Shown here one piece after another: positions 37,746 through 48,172 of a stretch of 64,000 bases of DNA. The notes beneath the pieces are model-generated. The model was not told the origin of the DNA. It did not search any database and worked only from the letters and a program-made list of their open reading frames with translations. This DNA is from Mycolicibacter heraklionensis (GTDB taxonomy: Bacteria > Actinomycetota > Actinomycetes > Mycobacteriales > Mycobacteriaceae): the NCBI RefSeq assembly GCF_019645815.1, contig NZ_CP080997.1:1116001-1180000 (forward strand). Direction: 5' to 3'. Position 1 is the stretch's first letter; the number at the start of each line of letters is the position of its first letter. The position numbers and the translations under genes are program-made.

Positions 37746-38480
37746 GTGTCGGCGCTACGTTGGCTGCGGACGGCCGCCGTCGTCGGCGCGACGGCTGTGC
37801 TGCTGGCGTCCAGCTGCAGCTGGCAGCTCGGTAATCCCATCCCGCAGGGTGTGCCGCCACCCCCCGGAGACCCGGTGCCGCCGGTGAGTACCGACGTCGC
37901 TTCGGGCCGGCCCGCCGACCAGCTCTATCAGTGGGCCGCCGAGCGGGCCCCGATGCTCGGCATCCCGATCACCGCGCTGGAGGCCTACGCCTACGCCGCA
38001 CGGGTCGCGGAGGTGGAGAACCCCAACTGTCATCTGGGCTGGACCACGCTGGCGGCCATCGGCCAGATCGAGAGTCATCACGGCCACTACAACAACGCCA
38101 CGGTGGCACGCAACGGCGACGTGCGGCCCAAGATCCGCGGCGTCCGGCTCGACGGGTCCGGCGGCAATCTTCACATCGTCGAGGACGTGCAGCCGGAGCT
38201 GGCCGACGACGACGGCGTGGTCCGCGCGATGGGCCCGATGCAGTTCATTCCGGAGACCTGGCGGCTCTACGGTGTCGACGCCAACAACGACGGCGTCGTC
38301 AGCCCCGACAACATCGATGACGCCGCACTGTCGGCGGCCGGCTATCTGTGCTGGCGCGGCAAAGATCTGGCCACCCCCAAGGGCTGGATGACGGCGTTGA
38401 TGGCCTACAACGAGTCGGAGATCTACGCCCGCGCTGTCCGGGATTGGGCCGCCGCGTACGCGGCCGGTCGCCCGCTGTGA
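37746..38480 (+). CDS. lpqU: Lipoprotein LpqU, lytic transglycosylase-like
   Basis: The 244-residue protein has a signal ending near LLASSC (Cys24, a weak lipobox), a Pro-rich linker and an SLT/goose-lysozyme-like catalytic domain: AAIGQIESHHGHY with the catalytic Glu, GPMQFIPETWRLYG and GYLCWRGKDLATP. It should cleave glycan strands of peptidoglycan at the cell surface. GTG at 37746 with GGGGAGAG upstream gives a start like Rv1022. It is the right-hand partner of mazG in M. tuberculosis and thus the right boundary of the inserted material. Confidence 0.93.
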   Translation: MSALRWLRTAAVVGATAVLLASSCSWQLGNPIPQGVPPPPGDPVPPVSTDVASGRPADQLYQWAAERAPMLGIPITALEAYAYAARVAEVENPNCHLGWTTLAAIGQIESHHGHYNNATVARNGDVRPKIRGVRLDGSGGNLHIVEDVQPELADDDGVVRAMGPMQFIPETWRLYGVDANNDGVVSPDNIDDAALSAAGYLCWRGKDLATPKGWMTALMAYNESEIYARAVRDWAAAYAAGRPL

Positions 38481-39851
<1,371 letters not shown>

Positions 39852-39869
39852 CAGCCAGGGGGCGCTGCC

Positions 39870-40508
39870 ATGTCCGATCCGAAACGGCCCGACAAGCGGC
39901 GCGCCGCGAAATCACGGCCGGGCCGGGCCGGAGAGACGCGACGTGCACGGCCGCGTCCTGCAGCGGTGGTGCGCCGCGCGACGGGCAGCTCGCGCACGCC
40001 GCCGTCACCCGCCGGAGCGGTCAAACGAGCCATTGCCGCGGCGGCCGAGCAGAGCTCGGAGCTGCGAGTCGGTTTCACCGCCCGGCGGGCGGTCATCCTG
40101 GCCGCGGTGATGTGCGTGCTCACGCTGACCGTCGCCGGGCCGGTCCGTACCTTCTTCGCCCAGCACGCCGAGATGAAACAGCAGTCCCAATTGGAGACCA
40201 CCCTGCACCGCCAGATCACCGACCTGCAGCAACAGAAGGCCAACCTGGACGACCCCGCGCACATCCGGGCGCAGGCCCGCCAGCGGCTCGGCTTCGTCAT
40301 GCCCGGCGAGATCCCCTACCAGGTCCAGCTGCCGGCGACGCCCGAGGTGCCCGGCGAGCCGGGCGCCGAACCCCTGGCCGCCCCCAGTGGTGACCCCTGG
40401 TACACCGCGCTGTGGCACACCATCGCCGACGCGCCGCACCCTCCTCCGCCGCCGCCGGCACCGCCGTGGGTTCCGGTTCCGCCCGCACCGGTGGTGCCCG
40501 TTGGTTGA
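39870..40508 (+). CDS. FtsB/DivIC-family cell division protein
   Basis: The 212-residue protein has a basic Arg-rich cytoplasmic tail, one membrane helix (AVILAAVMCVLTLTVAG, about residues 73-92), then a coiled coil (QLETTLHRQITDLQQQKANLDDPAHIRAQARQRLG-like region) and a Pro-rich C-terminus. This is the FtsB/DivIC layout; such proteins form the FtsQBL complex that activates septal cell-wall synthesis. It lies 18 bases after eno as Rv1024 does, and its stop overlaps the DUF501 start. Confidence 0.9.
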   Translation: MSDPKRPDKRRAAKSRPGRAGETRRARPRPAAVVRRATGSSRTPPSPAGAVKRAIAAAAEQSSELRVGFTARRAVILAAVMCVLTLTVAGPVRTFFAQHAEMKQQSQLETTLHRQITDLQQQKANLDDPAHIRAQARQRLGFVMPGEIPYQVQLPATPEVPGEPGAEPLAAPSGDPWYTALWHTIADAPHPPPPPPAPPWVPVPPAPVVPVG

Positions 40509-40992
40509 TCCCGCCGACCTGGACGCGGTGGGCCGGCAACTGGGCCGAGAGCCCCGCGGCGTCCTGGAGATCTCCTATCGGTGCCCCAATGGCGAGCCCG
40601 CCGTGGTCAAAACGGCCCCGAAGCTGCCGGACGGAACACCGTTCCCCACCCTGTACTACCTGACTCACCCGGCGCTGACCGCCGCGGCCAGCCGGTTGGA
40701 GTCCTCGGGCTTGATGGCCGACATGACCGAGCGGCTGCAGCACGATCCCGAACTCGCCGCCGGCTACCGGGCCGCCCACGAGTCCTATCTCGCCGAACGC
40801 GACGCGATCCAACCGCTGGGAACCACGTTCACCGGCGGGGGCATGCCCGACCGGGTGAAATGCCTGCACGTGCTGATGGCGCATTCCCTGGCCAAGGGCC
40901 GCGGCGTCAACCCGTTCGGCGACGAGACGCTGGCCATCCTGGCCGCCGAGCCCGCGATGGCCGGGATTCTCCGGCCGGAGGAGTGGCTGTGA
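40501..40992 (+). CDS. DUF501 protein (Rv1025-like)
   Basis: The 163-residue product contains the DUF501 signatures REPRGVLEISYRCPNGEPAV, PTLYYLTHPALT, GGGMPDRVKCLHVLMAHSLA and GVNPFGDE, with conserved His and Cys that could bind metal. TTG at 40501 is taken as start because it overlaps the ftsB stop by 8 bases with GGTGGTG upstream and gives a protein like Rv1025; upstream in-frame codons have no match. It is always beside eno and the Ppx/GppA gene in actinobacteria; molecular function is unknown. Confidence 0.88.
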   Translation: MVDPADLDAVGRQLGREPRGVLEISYRCPNGEPAVVKTAPKLPDGTPFPTLYYLTHPALTAAASRLESSGLMADMTERLQHDPELAAGYRAAHESYLAERDAIQPLGTTFTGGGMPDRVKCLHVLMAHSLAKGRGVNPFGDETLAILAAEPAMAGILRPEEWL

Positions 40993-41933
40993 CTCGTCTG
41001 GCCGGAATCGATTGCGGCACCAACTCGATTCGGCTGCTGATCGCTGAGCCGGTCGACGGCCGGCTGCGCGACATCCACCGGGAGATGCGCATCGTCCGGC
41101 TGGGCGAGGGCGTCGACGCGACCGGACAGTTCGCCCCCGAGGCGTTGGAGCGCACCCGCGCGGCACTGGCCGACTACACCGAGTTGCTGGTGGCACACGG
41201 TGTTTCACGAGTGCGGATGGTGGCGACCTCGGCCACCCGCGACGCGGCCAACCGCGACGTGTTCTTCGCCATGACCGCGCAGGTATTGGGACAAGCCGTT
41301 GCGGGGGCGGTCGCCGAGGTGATCACCGGGCAAGAGGAAGCGCAGCTGTCCTTCCGCGGCGCGGTGGGTGAGTTGGACAGTGCCGACGGGCCATTCGTGG
41401 TCGTCGATCTCGGTGGCGGATCCACCGAGGTGGTGCTGGGCGATCCGGACACCGGGGTGTCGGCGAGTTACTCGGCCAACGTCGGCTGTGTCCGGTTGAC
41501 CGAACGGTGCCTGCACTCCGACCCGCCGACCACCGAGGAAGTCTCGGCCGCTCGCGAGGTGGCTCGCGAGCTGCTCGGCGAGGCGGTGCAGGCGGTGCCG
41601 GTGCAGCACGCCAGAACCTGGGTGGGAGTGGCGGGGACCATGACCACGCTGTCGGCCCTGGCGCACGGGCTGCCCGAATACGATTCGGCCGCAATACATC
41701 TGTCGCGGGTCGGCTTCGACGATCTGACGGCGGTCTGCGATCAACTGATCGGCATGAGCCGTGCCGAGCGGGCCGCCCTGGGGCCGATGCACCCCGGCCG
41801 CGTCGATGTCATCGGCGGCGGGGCGATCGTGGTCGAGGAGCTGGCCCGCATCTTGGCTGAGCGCGCCGGAATCGCGGAGCTGGTGGTCAGCGAACACGAC
41901 ATCCTGGACGGCATCGTGCTGTCGATCGCCTGA
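40989..41933 (+). CDS. ppx2: Ppx/GppA-family exopolyphosphatase / pppGpp phosphatase
   Basis: The 314-residue protein belongs to the ASKHA fold: GIDCGTNSIRLLIAE at the start, TSATRDAANRDVFF, EAQLSFRGAV, VVDLGGGSTEVVLG, and the late VIGGGAIVVEELA. It should hydrolyse inorganic polyphosphate or pppGpp; which one cannot be told here. GTG at 40989 overlaps the DUF501 stop (GTGA), with GGAGGAG upstream. Corresponds to Rv1026. Confidence 0.93.
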   Translation: MTRLAGIDCGTNSIRLLIAEPVDGRLRDIHREMRIVRLGEGVDATGQFAPEALERTRAALADYTELLVAHGVSRVRMVATSATRDAANRDVFFAMTAQVLGQAVAGAVAEVITGQEEAQLSFRGAVGELDSADGPFVVVDLGGGSTEVVLGDPDTGVSASYSANVGCVRLTERCLHSDPPTTEEVSAAREVARELLGEAVQAVPVQHARTWVGVAGTMTTLSALAHGLPEYDSAAIHLSRVGFDDLTAVCDQLIGMSRAERAALGPMHPGRVDVIGGGAIVVEELARILAERAGIAELVVSEHDILDGIVLSIA

Positions 41934-41959
41934 CCGCCGCCGGTCGCCACCCGTCGCGA

Positions 41960-42391
41960 TCAGCCGACCAGGGCGTCGGGGGAGCAGATCGCTCTCACGA
42001 ATTCGGCGATCTGGTGCCCGGGGAGGTGGAGCGCGATGTCCGCCTCGCTCACCATGCCGACCAGACGATGACTCTCGATCACCGGCAGTCGCCGTACCCG
42101 ATGTTCTTCCATGACCATCAGCACCTGCTCGACGCTCGCATCGGCGTCGACGTGATACATCCTGCCCTGAGCTAGTTCGCCGACGGTGCTGGTGGCCGGA
42201 TCCAGTCCTGCGGCAAGGCCTCTGACCACAATGTCGCGGTCGGTGATCATCCCTTGCAATCGGTCGTTGTCACCGCAGATCGGCAGCGCACCGACGCCCA
42301 TGTCGCGCATCTGCCGGGCCGCCGCGGCGAGTGTTTCGTGTTCACCCACGCAGGTGGCGCCGGCGTGCATGATGTCTCGTGCGGTAGTCAT
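41960..42391 (-). CDS. hrp1: Hypoxic response protein 1-like CBS-pair protein
   Basis: The 143-residue protein has two CBS units (TARDIMHAGATCVGEHETL and RMYHVDADASVEQVLMVMEE) and is very close to Rv2626c Hrp1, including the ICGDND and ICSPDALV segments. Hrp1 is a dormancy (DosR) regulon protein found in cytosol and outside the cell; ligand unknown. It overlaps the upstream hydrolase gene as ATGA and has AAAGGAGG before its ATG. The operon carries a DosR-type box. Confidence 0.93.
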   Translation of the reverse strand: MTTARDIMHAGATCVGEHETLAAAARQMRDMGVGALPICGDNDRLQGMITDRDIVVRGLAAGLDPATSTVGELAQGRMYHVDADASVEQVLMVMEEHRVRRLPVIESHRLVGMVSEADIALHLPGHQIAEFVRAICSPDALVG

Positions 42392-43116
42392 GATGTCCTC
42401 CTTTGGTCCGTATTGGTGTTGCTGCCTGGTGCAGCAGTCGTCCGACCGAGGTGTTCGAGGAACCAGTCACGCGCGAGCATTGCCACCTTCTCGATCGCGC
42501 CGGCCTCCTCGAAGACGTGCGTGGCACCGGTGACGATGGCGAGTTCGCAGGTGCCCGGCATCATGGCCTTGGCTTGCCGATTCAGTTCCAGGACCGCCTC
42601 ATCGCGGCTTCCAACGATGAGCAACGTCGGTGCGCTGACGTTCTTCAGTGCCCGACCCGCCAGGTCGGGCCGGCCACCGCGGGAGACCACCGCTGCCACC
42701 TTCACCCCCTGATCGGCGGCTGCTGCCAGCGCGGCGCCCGCCCCGGTGCTCGCCCCGAAGTAACCGAGCGGCAGCGCGGCGGTCTCCGACTTCGCCGCGA
42801 GCCAATTCGAGACTTCGACCAAACGCCCGGCCAGCAACGAAATGTCAAAAACATTGGTGCGTAAGCGTTCTTCTTGCGGCGTCAGTAGGTCGAACAACAG
42901 CGTGGCAAGTCCTGCCCGGTTCAGAACGTCGGCTACAGCGCGATTCCGGGGACTGTGTCGACTGCTGCCGCTGCCATGCGCGAAGACGACGATCCCTGTC
43001 GGCTTTTCGGGAATGACCAGGTGCCCGGCCAGGGTCACCGGGCCGACCGGCACCTGGACTTCTTCGTCGCGCGTCACGGGCGGTCGGGCCGCAACATCAC
43101 GATCGATGCTGGACAT
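42388..43116 (-). CDS. Dienelactone hydrolase/alpha-beta hydrolase family protein
   Basis: The 242-residue protein has IVVFAHGSGSSRHSPRN (oxyanion region), LGYFGASTGAGAAL (nucleophile elbow with Ser), a likely Asp in VGSRDEAV and a late His in TGATHVFEEAG. It resembles the small hydrolases found beside erythromycin-esterase, universal-stress and CBS proteins in dormancy gene sets. First gene of the hydrolase-hrp1 operon, start at ATG 43116, 55 bases after a DosR-type box. Substrate unknown. Confidence 0.85.
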   Translation of the reverse strand: MSSIDRDVAARPPVTRDEEVQVPVGPVTLAGHLVIPEKPTGIVVFAHGSGSSRHSPRNRAVADVLNRAGLATLLFDLLTPQEERLRTNVFDISLLAGRLVEVSNWLAAKSETAALPLGYFGASTGAGAALAAAADQGVKVAAVVSRGGRPDLAGRALKNVSAPTLLIVGSRDEAVLELNRQAKAMMPGTCELAIVTGATHVFEEAGAIEKVAMLARDWFLEHLGRTTAAPGSNTNTDQRRTS

Positions 43117-43171
43117 TCTTCAAGTCTTGCGCGACGTCGTGGACCGCCCAAGAGCACTAGGGCTGATCGCG

Positions 43172-43191
43172 TAGGGACAAAAGTCCCCTAG
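43172..43191 (-). promoter_or_regulatory. DosR-type dormancy box
   Basis: TAGGGACAAAAGTCCCCTAG contains the GGGAC-N3/4-GTCCC core of the DosR box (consensus like TTCGGGACTTTAGTCCCGAA). It lies 55 bases before the hydrolase start; with hrp1 in the operon, regulation by hypoxia through DosR is the natural reading. Confidence 0.75.
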
Positions 43192-43238
43192 GTCCGATCC
43201 GGGTCGGTGCGCCTCGGCGGGCGCCTGCGTTACCGGGC

Positions 43239-43266
43239 CGTAAAGGTCGCCTCGTCGAGCGTAAAG
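43239..43266 (+). promoter_or_regulatory. Candidate KdpE direct repeat upstream of kdp
   Basis: CGTAAAG occurs at 43239-43245 and 43260-43266, 21 bases apart, that is two helical turns on one DNA face. OmpR-type regulators such as KdpE bind such direct repeats. It lies about 84 bases before the first kdp frame. Confidence 0.5.
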
Positions 43267-43350
43267 AAAGCGTCAACGGCCGCCGCCGTGCCTGCTCACC
43301 GGGTCTAGCTTCGTCGCAGACCCGATCGGGTTCTCGAGAACGGAGAACGC

Positions 43351-43434
43351 GTGGCTGTAGTGACCTACCTGCTGCTGACGGTGGCGATCTTCGCCCTGCT
43401 CGGCGGGGTGTTGAAGTTGGTTGAGCGACTGTGA
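43351..43434 (+). CDS. 27-residue membrane peptide at the head of kdp
   Basis: GTG at 43351 with GGAGAACGC upstream encodes a single hydrophobic helix (VTYLLLTVAIFALLGGVLKL) with a short VERL tail. Its stop overlaps the kdpF start by four bases, so it appears to be part of the kdp operon. Too short for usual gene finders. It is not KdpF, which follows with the typical FPERF ending. Confidence 0.55.
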   Translation: MAVVTYLLLTVAIFALLGGVLKLVERL

Positions 43435-43520
43435 GCCTTACCAATGCCGTCGGTCTGGCGCTGGCCCTTGCGGTGGTCGTGCTGTTGGTGGCCGCACTGC
43501 TGTTCCCGGAACGGTTCTAG
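43431..43520 (+). CDS. kdpF: KdpF subunit of the Kdp potassium pump
   Basis: A 29-residue peptide (MSLTNAVGLALALAVVVLLV then AALLFPERF) made of one membrane helix, with the FPERF end seen in KdpF. KdpF stabilises the KdpFABC complex. GTG start overlaps the preceding small frame (GTGA), and kdpA begins at the very next base after the TAG stop. Confidence 0.85.
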   Translation: MSLTNAVGLALALAVVVLLVAALLFPERF

Positions 43521-45191
43521 TTGAGTACGACAGCCGCGGGCGTGTTGTTCCTGGCGTCGTTGGTCGTGGCGCTGGTGGCGGTGCACGTACCTTTGGGCGA
43601 CTACATGTATCGGGTCTACACCCGTGAAACACACTCCCGCAGTGAGCGATTCGTCTACCGGGCGATCGGTGTCAACCCGGAGTCCGAACAGACCTGGGTC
43701 GGCTACGCGCGCAGTGTTCTGGCGTTTTCGGCCGTCTGCGTGGTGTTCTTGTTCGTTCTGCAGCTCATTCAGGGCGCACTTCCCCTGCATCTGGATGATC
43801 CGGCGACATCGATGACGCCTGGGTTGTCGTGGAACACCGCGGTCAGCTTTGTCACCAACACCAACTGGCAGGCCTATCCCGGCGAGTCGACGCAGGGCCA
43901 TCTGGTGCAGATGACCGGCCTGGCGGTGCAGAACTTCGTCTCCGCCGCGGTCGGCATGGCGGTAGCCGTCGCCTTTGTCCGCGGGCTCGTGGGCCGACGC
44001 ACCGCCGTGCTGGGCTCATTCTGGGTTGATCTGGTTCGTGGCACCCTGCGCATCCTGCTCCCGATCGCGGTCGTCGGCGCGACGGTGTTGATCGCCGGCG
44101 GGGTTGTCCAGAACTTTCACCTCAACGACCAGACAATCACGACCCTGACCGGTGCGCCGCAGACCATTCCGGGTGGCCCGGTGGCCAGCCAGGAAGTGAT
44201 CAAGCTGCTGGGCACCAACGGGGGCGGCTTCTATAACGCCAACTCCGCGCATCCGTTCGAGAACCCGACCGCATGGACCAACTGGGTCGAGATCTTCCTG
44301 CTGGTGGTCATCGCGTTCTCGCTGCCCCGCACGTTCGGCCGCATGGTGGGCAACACCAAGCAGGGTCACGCCATCGCCGCCATCATGGCCGTGATCGCCC
44401 TCATCAGCGTCAGCCTGCTCGGCTGGTCGCAGCTGGCGCATCACGGCACCGTCCCGACCGCCGTGGGGGCCGCGAGTGAGGGGATCGAGCAGCGGCTCGG
44501 CGTGGCCGACTCGGCGGTCTTCGCCGCGGCGACCACGCTGACCTCCACCGGCGCAGTGGATTCCACGCACGACTCCTACACCAGTCTGGGCGGCCTGCTG
44601 ACGATGGTCGACATGCAACTGGGGGAAGTCGCTCCCGGCGGTGTCGGCTCGGGCCTGTACGGCATCTTGATCCTCGCGGTGATCACGGTGTTCGTCGCCG
44701 GGCTGATGGTCGGCCGTACGCCGGAATACCTGGGCAAGAAGATCAGTGCACGCGAGATCAAGCTGGCGGCAAGCTATTTTCTGGTGACTCCAGTGGTTGT
44801 GCTGTGCGGAACGGCAATTTCGATCGCCTTGCCGGGCCTGCGCTCGGCGATGGCCAACACCGGACCGCACGGGCTCTCCGAGGTGCTCTACGCGTTCACC
44901 TCCGCGGCGAATAACAACGGTTCCGCGTTCGCGGGCTTGGCAGCCGACGGGACGTGGTACGAGACCGCGCTGGGCATCGCGATGCTCATCGGCAGGTTTC
45001 TGCCGATGATCCTGGTGCTTGCGCTGGCCGGGGCGCTCGCGGCGCAGGGTCAGACTCCGGAATCCCTTGGCACGCTGCCCACCCACAAGCCCCAGTTCGT
45101 CGGCATGGTCGTCGGGGTGACGCTCATTCTGGTTGCCCTCACCTTTCTGCCGGCACTGGCGTTGGGGCCACTCGCTGAAGGGCTGCACTGA
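43521..45191 (+). CDS. kdpA: Potassium-transporting ATPase subunit KdpA
   Basis: KdpA is the potassium-selective, SKT-type channel-like subunit. The 556-residue, highly hydrophobic protein shows selectivity-filter stretches [33 protein letters not shown], and [16 protein letters not shown] at 43521 directly follows the kdpF stop; downstream candidates would cut into the first helix. Imports K+ at high affinity together with KdpB. Confidence 0.97.
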   Translation: MSTTAAGVLFLASLVVALVAVHVPLGDYMYRVYTRETHSRSERFVYRAIGVNPESEQTWVGYARSVLAFSAVCVVFLFVLQLIQGALPLHLDDPATSMTPGLSWNTAVSFVTNTNWQAYPGESTQGHLVQMTGLAVQNFVSAAVGMAVAVAFVRGLVGRRTAVLGSFWVDLVRGTLRILLPIAVVGATVLIAGGVVQNFHLNDQTITTLTGAPQTIPGGPVASQEVIKLLGTNGGGFYNANSAHPFENPTAWTNWVEIFLLVVIAFSLPRTFGRMVGNTKQGHAIAAIMAVIALISVSLLGWSQLAHHGTVPTAVGAASEGIEQRLGVADSAVFAAATTLTSTGAVDSTHDSYTSLGGLLTMVDMQLGEVAPGGVGSGLYGILILAVITVFVAGLMVGRTPEYLGKKISAREIKLAASYFLVTPVVVLCGTAISIALPGLRSAMANTGPHGLSEVLYAFTSAANNNGSAFAGLAADGTWYETALGIAMLIGRFLPMILVLALAGALAAQGQTPESLGTLPTHKPQFVGMVVGVTLILVALTFLPALALGPLAEGLH

Positions 45192-45192
45192 C

Positions 45193-47271
45193 ATGCGCTC
45201 GGCTACAACTGTCTCGCTTGCGTCACTGCCCGCGGCGTTGCGCAAGCTCGATCCCCGTACCCTGTGGCGCAACCCGGTGATGTTGATCGTCGAGGTCGGC
45301 GCCGTGTGGTCCACGGTGCTGGCCATCGGCGAGCCGACATGGTTCGGCTGGCTGATCGTGTGCTGGTTGTGGCTGACTGTCGTCATCGCCAACCTGGCCG
45401 AGGCCGTCGCCGAGGGCCGCGGTAAGGCGCAGGCCGACGCTCTGCGAAAGTCCAAGTCCGACACCGTCGCACGTCGGCTGCGCGGATGGACCCCCAACAC
45501 GCCCGGAGTCGAAGAGGCGGTCGCGGCACCGCTGCTGCAACGGGGTGACATCGTCGTGGTCGAAGCGTGCCAGGTCATCCCGGGCGACGGTGACGTGGTC
45601 GAGGGCATTGCGTCGGTGGACGAATCGGCGATCACCGGCGAATCAGCCCCGGTGATCCGCGAATCCGGCGGTGATCGTTCCGCGGTCACGGGCGGGACGC
45701 TGGTGTTGTCGGACCGGATCGTGGTCCGGATAACCCAGAAACCCGGGCAGAGCTTCGTCGACCGGATGATCGCGCTGGTCGAGGGAGCCAACCGGCAGAA
45801 GACTCCGAATGAGATCGCGCTCAACATCCTGCTGGCCGCGCTGACCCTGATCTTCGTGGTGGCGGTCGCAACCCTGCAGCCGTTGGCGATCTATTCCAAG
45901 GCCAACAACCCGGGTGTCGCGGATACGGCGGCGCTCGACGGTAACGGCGTCACCGGCATCGTCTTGGTGGCACTGCTGGTCTGTCTGATCCCCACCACGA
46001 TCGGTGCGTTGCTGTCCGCCATCGGAATTGCCGGCATGGACCGGCTGGTGCAGCGCAATGTGCTCGCCATGTCCGGGCGAGCGGTGGAAGCCGCCGGCGA
46101 CGTCAACACGTTGCTGCTGGACAAGACCGGCACGATCACGCTGGGCAACCGGCATGCCTCGGAGTTCCTTCCGCTCACCGGGGTGACCGCCGCCGAACTC
46201 GCCGATGCCGCACAACTGTCCAGTCTCGCCGACGAAACCCCCGAAGGCCGCTCAATCGTGGTTTACGCCAAGGAGGCCTACGGCCTGCGAACCCGGACGC
46301 CGGGTGAGCTCACGGCCGCGTCCTGGGTGGAGTTCACGGCGCTGACGCGCATGTCCGGCGTCGACATCGCCGGACGCCAATTGCGCAAGGGCGCCGCCAA
46401 TTCCGTCAGCGACTGGGTGCGCGGCCACGGCGGTGACATCCCCGCCGAGCTCGGCCGGATCGTCGACGGCATCAGCGCCGCCGGCGGCACACCGCTGGTG
46501 GTCGGCGAGGTGCTGGTGGGCGGGCCCGCCCAGGTGCTCGGTGTCATTCACCTGCGGGACGTGGTGAAGCAGGGCATGCGCGAGCGGTTCGACGCGATGC
46601 GCCGGATGGGTATCCGGACCGTGATGATCACCGGCGACAACCCGTTGACCGCCAAGGCGATTGCCGACGAGGCCGGGGTCGACGACTTCCTCGCCGAAGC
46701 CACCCCCGAAGACAAGCTGATGCTGATCAAACGGGAGCAGCAGGGCGGTCGGCTGGTCGCGATGACCGGCGACGGCACCAACGACGCACCTGCGCTGGCG
46801 CAGGCCGACGTCGGGGTGGCGATGAACACCGGCACCAGCGCCGCCAAAGAGGCGGGCAACATGGTGGACCTGGACTCCGACCCCACCAAGCTGATCGAGA
46901 TCGTGGAGATCGGCAAACAGCTGCTGATCACCCGAGGCGCGCTGACCACCTTCTCGATCGCCAACGACATCGCCAAGTACTTCGCCATCATCCCAGCGCT
47001 TTTCGTGACGATCTTCCCGGGCTTGAGTCTGCTCAACGTGATGAGGTTGCACAGCCCGCAATCGGCGATCCTGTCGGCGGTGGTCTTCAACGCGGTGGTC
47101 ATCGCCGCACTGATTCCGTTGGCGCTGCGCGGGGTTCGCTACGTTCCGGGCAGCGCGTCCAAGCTGCTCAGCCGCAACCTCGCGGTCTACGGCCTGGGCG
47201 GGATCGTGGCCCCGTTCGTCGGGATCAAGCTCATCGACCTGCTGGTTCAACTACTGCCCGGGATGGCGTGA
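45193..47271 (+). CDS. kdpB: Potassium-transporting P-type ATPase subunit KdpB
   Basis: The 692-residue protein carries the P-type hallmarks: phosphorylation site [12 protein letters not shown], actuator [31 protein letters not shown] and the [18 protein letters not shown] membrane approach. It powers potassium uptake through KdpA. ATG at 45193 lies one base after the kdpA stop; the upstream in-frame part overlaps kdpA and is not used. Confidence 0.97.
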   Translation: MRSATTVSLASLPAALRKLDPRTLWRNPVMLIVEVGAVWSTVLAIGEPTWFGWLIVCWLWLTVVIANLAEAVAEGRGKAQADALRKSKSDTVARRLRGWTPNTPGVEEAVAAPLLQRGDIVVVEACQVIPGDGDVVEGIASVDESAITGESAPVIRESGGDRSAVTGGTLVLSDRIVVRITQKPGQSFVDRMIALVEGANRQKTPNEIALNILLAALTLIFVVAVATLQPLAIYSKANNPGVADTAALDGNGVTGIVLVALLVCLIPTTIGALLSAIGIAGMDRLVQRNVLAMSGRAVEAAGDVNTLLLDKTGTITLGNRHASEFLPLTGVTAAELADAAQLSSLADETPEGRSIVVYAKEAYGLRTRTPGELTAASWVEFTALTRMSGVDIAGRQLRKGAANSVSDWVRGHGGDIPAELGRIVDGISAAGGTPLVVGEVLVGGPAQVLGVIHLRDVVKQGMRERFDAMRRMGIRTVMITGDNPLTAKAIADEAGVDDFLAEATPEDKLMLIKREQQGGRLVAMTGDGTNDAPALAQADVGVAMNTGTSAAKEAGNMVDLDSDPTKLIEIVEIGKQLLITRGALTTFSIANDIAKYFAIIPALFVTIFPGLSLLNVMRLHSPQSAILSAVVFNAVVIAALIPLALRGVRYVPGSASKLLSRNLAVYGLGGIVAPFVGIKLIDLLVQLLPGMA

Positions 47272-47272
47272 C

Positions 47273-48172
47273 ATGAGATTCGCGAGCCTGATTCGCAGCC
47301 ACTGGGCCGCGCTGCGTGCGCTGCTCGTCCTGACCGTCGTGCTCGGTGTCGGCTACCCGGTGTTCGTCTGGTTGGTGGCGCAGATCCCGGGTCTGCGCGA
47401 GCGCGCCGATGGCTCATTGATCGAAGGCGAAGGCCAACCGGTGGCCAGCGCACTGATCGGGCAGTCGTTCACCGACACCACCGGCCTACCGCTGCCGCAG
47501 TACTTCCAGGGCAGGCCGTCGGGCGCCGGGGCCGGCTATGACGCTTTAGCCAGCGGGGCAAGCAATCTGGGTCCGGAGAGCATCGTCGATATGCCCGGTC
47601 AGCCGAGCCTGCTCACCCAGGTCTGCTCCCGCAGCGTGGCGGTTGAGGAGGCGGAGGGGCTTGACGCGGGAGCCGGGTCGCGGCCGTTCTGCACCGCCGG
47701 TGGGACGGGTGCGGTGCTGGCGGTGTTCGGCCCGCGCGACCGCAGCGGCACCGTCGCCCATCCGGCACGCGTGGTCAGTGTCAACGAACCGTGCGTCGCC
47801 GGCCGCGGGCCGTTTCTGACCAGCTATCGCGGTGTCCGGGTGGAATGTGCCCGGCCGGGTGAGGACTACTCCGCCGGCCAGATCGTGCCGATCCGGGGGA
47901 CGGCGCCCGAACACCCGCGGGTTCCGGCCGACGCCGTCACCGCCAGCGGCAGCGGCCTGGACCCCGACATCTCACCGGACTACGCCGATCTTCAGGTCGA
48001 CCGGATTGCAAGGGCTCGGGGGATCAGCGCCGAGCAGGTCCGTGCCGTGGTGCGCGCTCACCAGAGCGGCCGACTGCTCGGATTCCTCGGTGAGGCCCGC
48101 GTCAACGTCGTCGCGGTCAACCTGGAACTAGACCACGAGCATCCTGTCCCCGGCTGCTGTTCCGATGGATGA
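47273..48172 (+). CDS. kdpC: Potassium-transporting ATPase subunit KdpC, enlarged
   Basis: KdpC has one N-terminal membrane helix (ALLVLTVVLGVGYPVFVWLV) and an external domain that clamps KdpB. The conserved parts are PQYFQGRPS, ITPEY-like SGSGLDPDISPDYADLQV and RIARARGISAEQVRAVV...LGEARVNVVAVNLEL. At 299 residues it is about 100 longer than usual because of an insert between SNLGPES and AVTASGSG that holds several cysteines (CSRSV, PFCTA, EPCVAG, VECARP). ATG at 47273; the end overlaps kdpD by 8 bases. Confidence 0.94.
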   Translation: MRFASLIRSHWAALRALLVLTVVLGVGYPVFVWLVAQIPGLRERADGSLIEGEGQPVASALIGQSFTDTTGLPLPQYFQGRPSGAGAGYDALASGASNLGPESIVDMPGQPSLLTQVCSRSVAVEEAEGLDAGAGSRPFCTAGGTGAVLAVFGPRDRSGTVAHPARVVSVNEPCVAGRGPFLTSYRGVRVECARPGEDYSAGQIVPIRGTAPEHPRVPADAVTASGSGLDPDISPDYADLQVDRIARARGISAEQVRAVVRAHQSGRLLGFLGEARVNVVAVNLELDHEHPVPGCCSDG

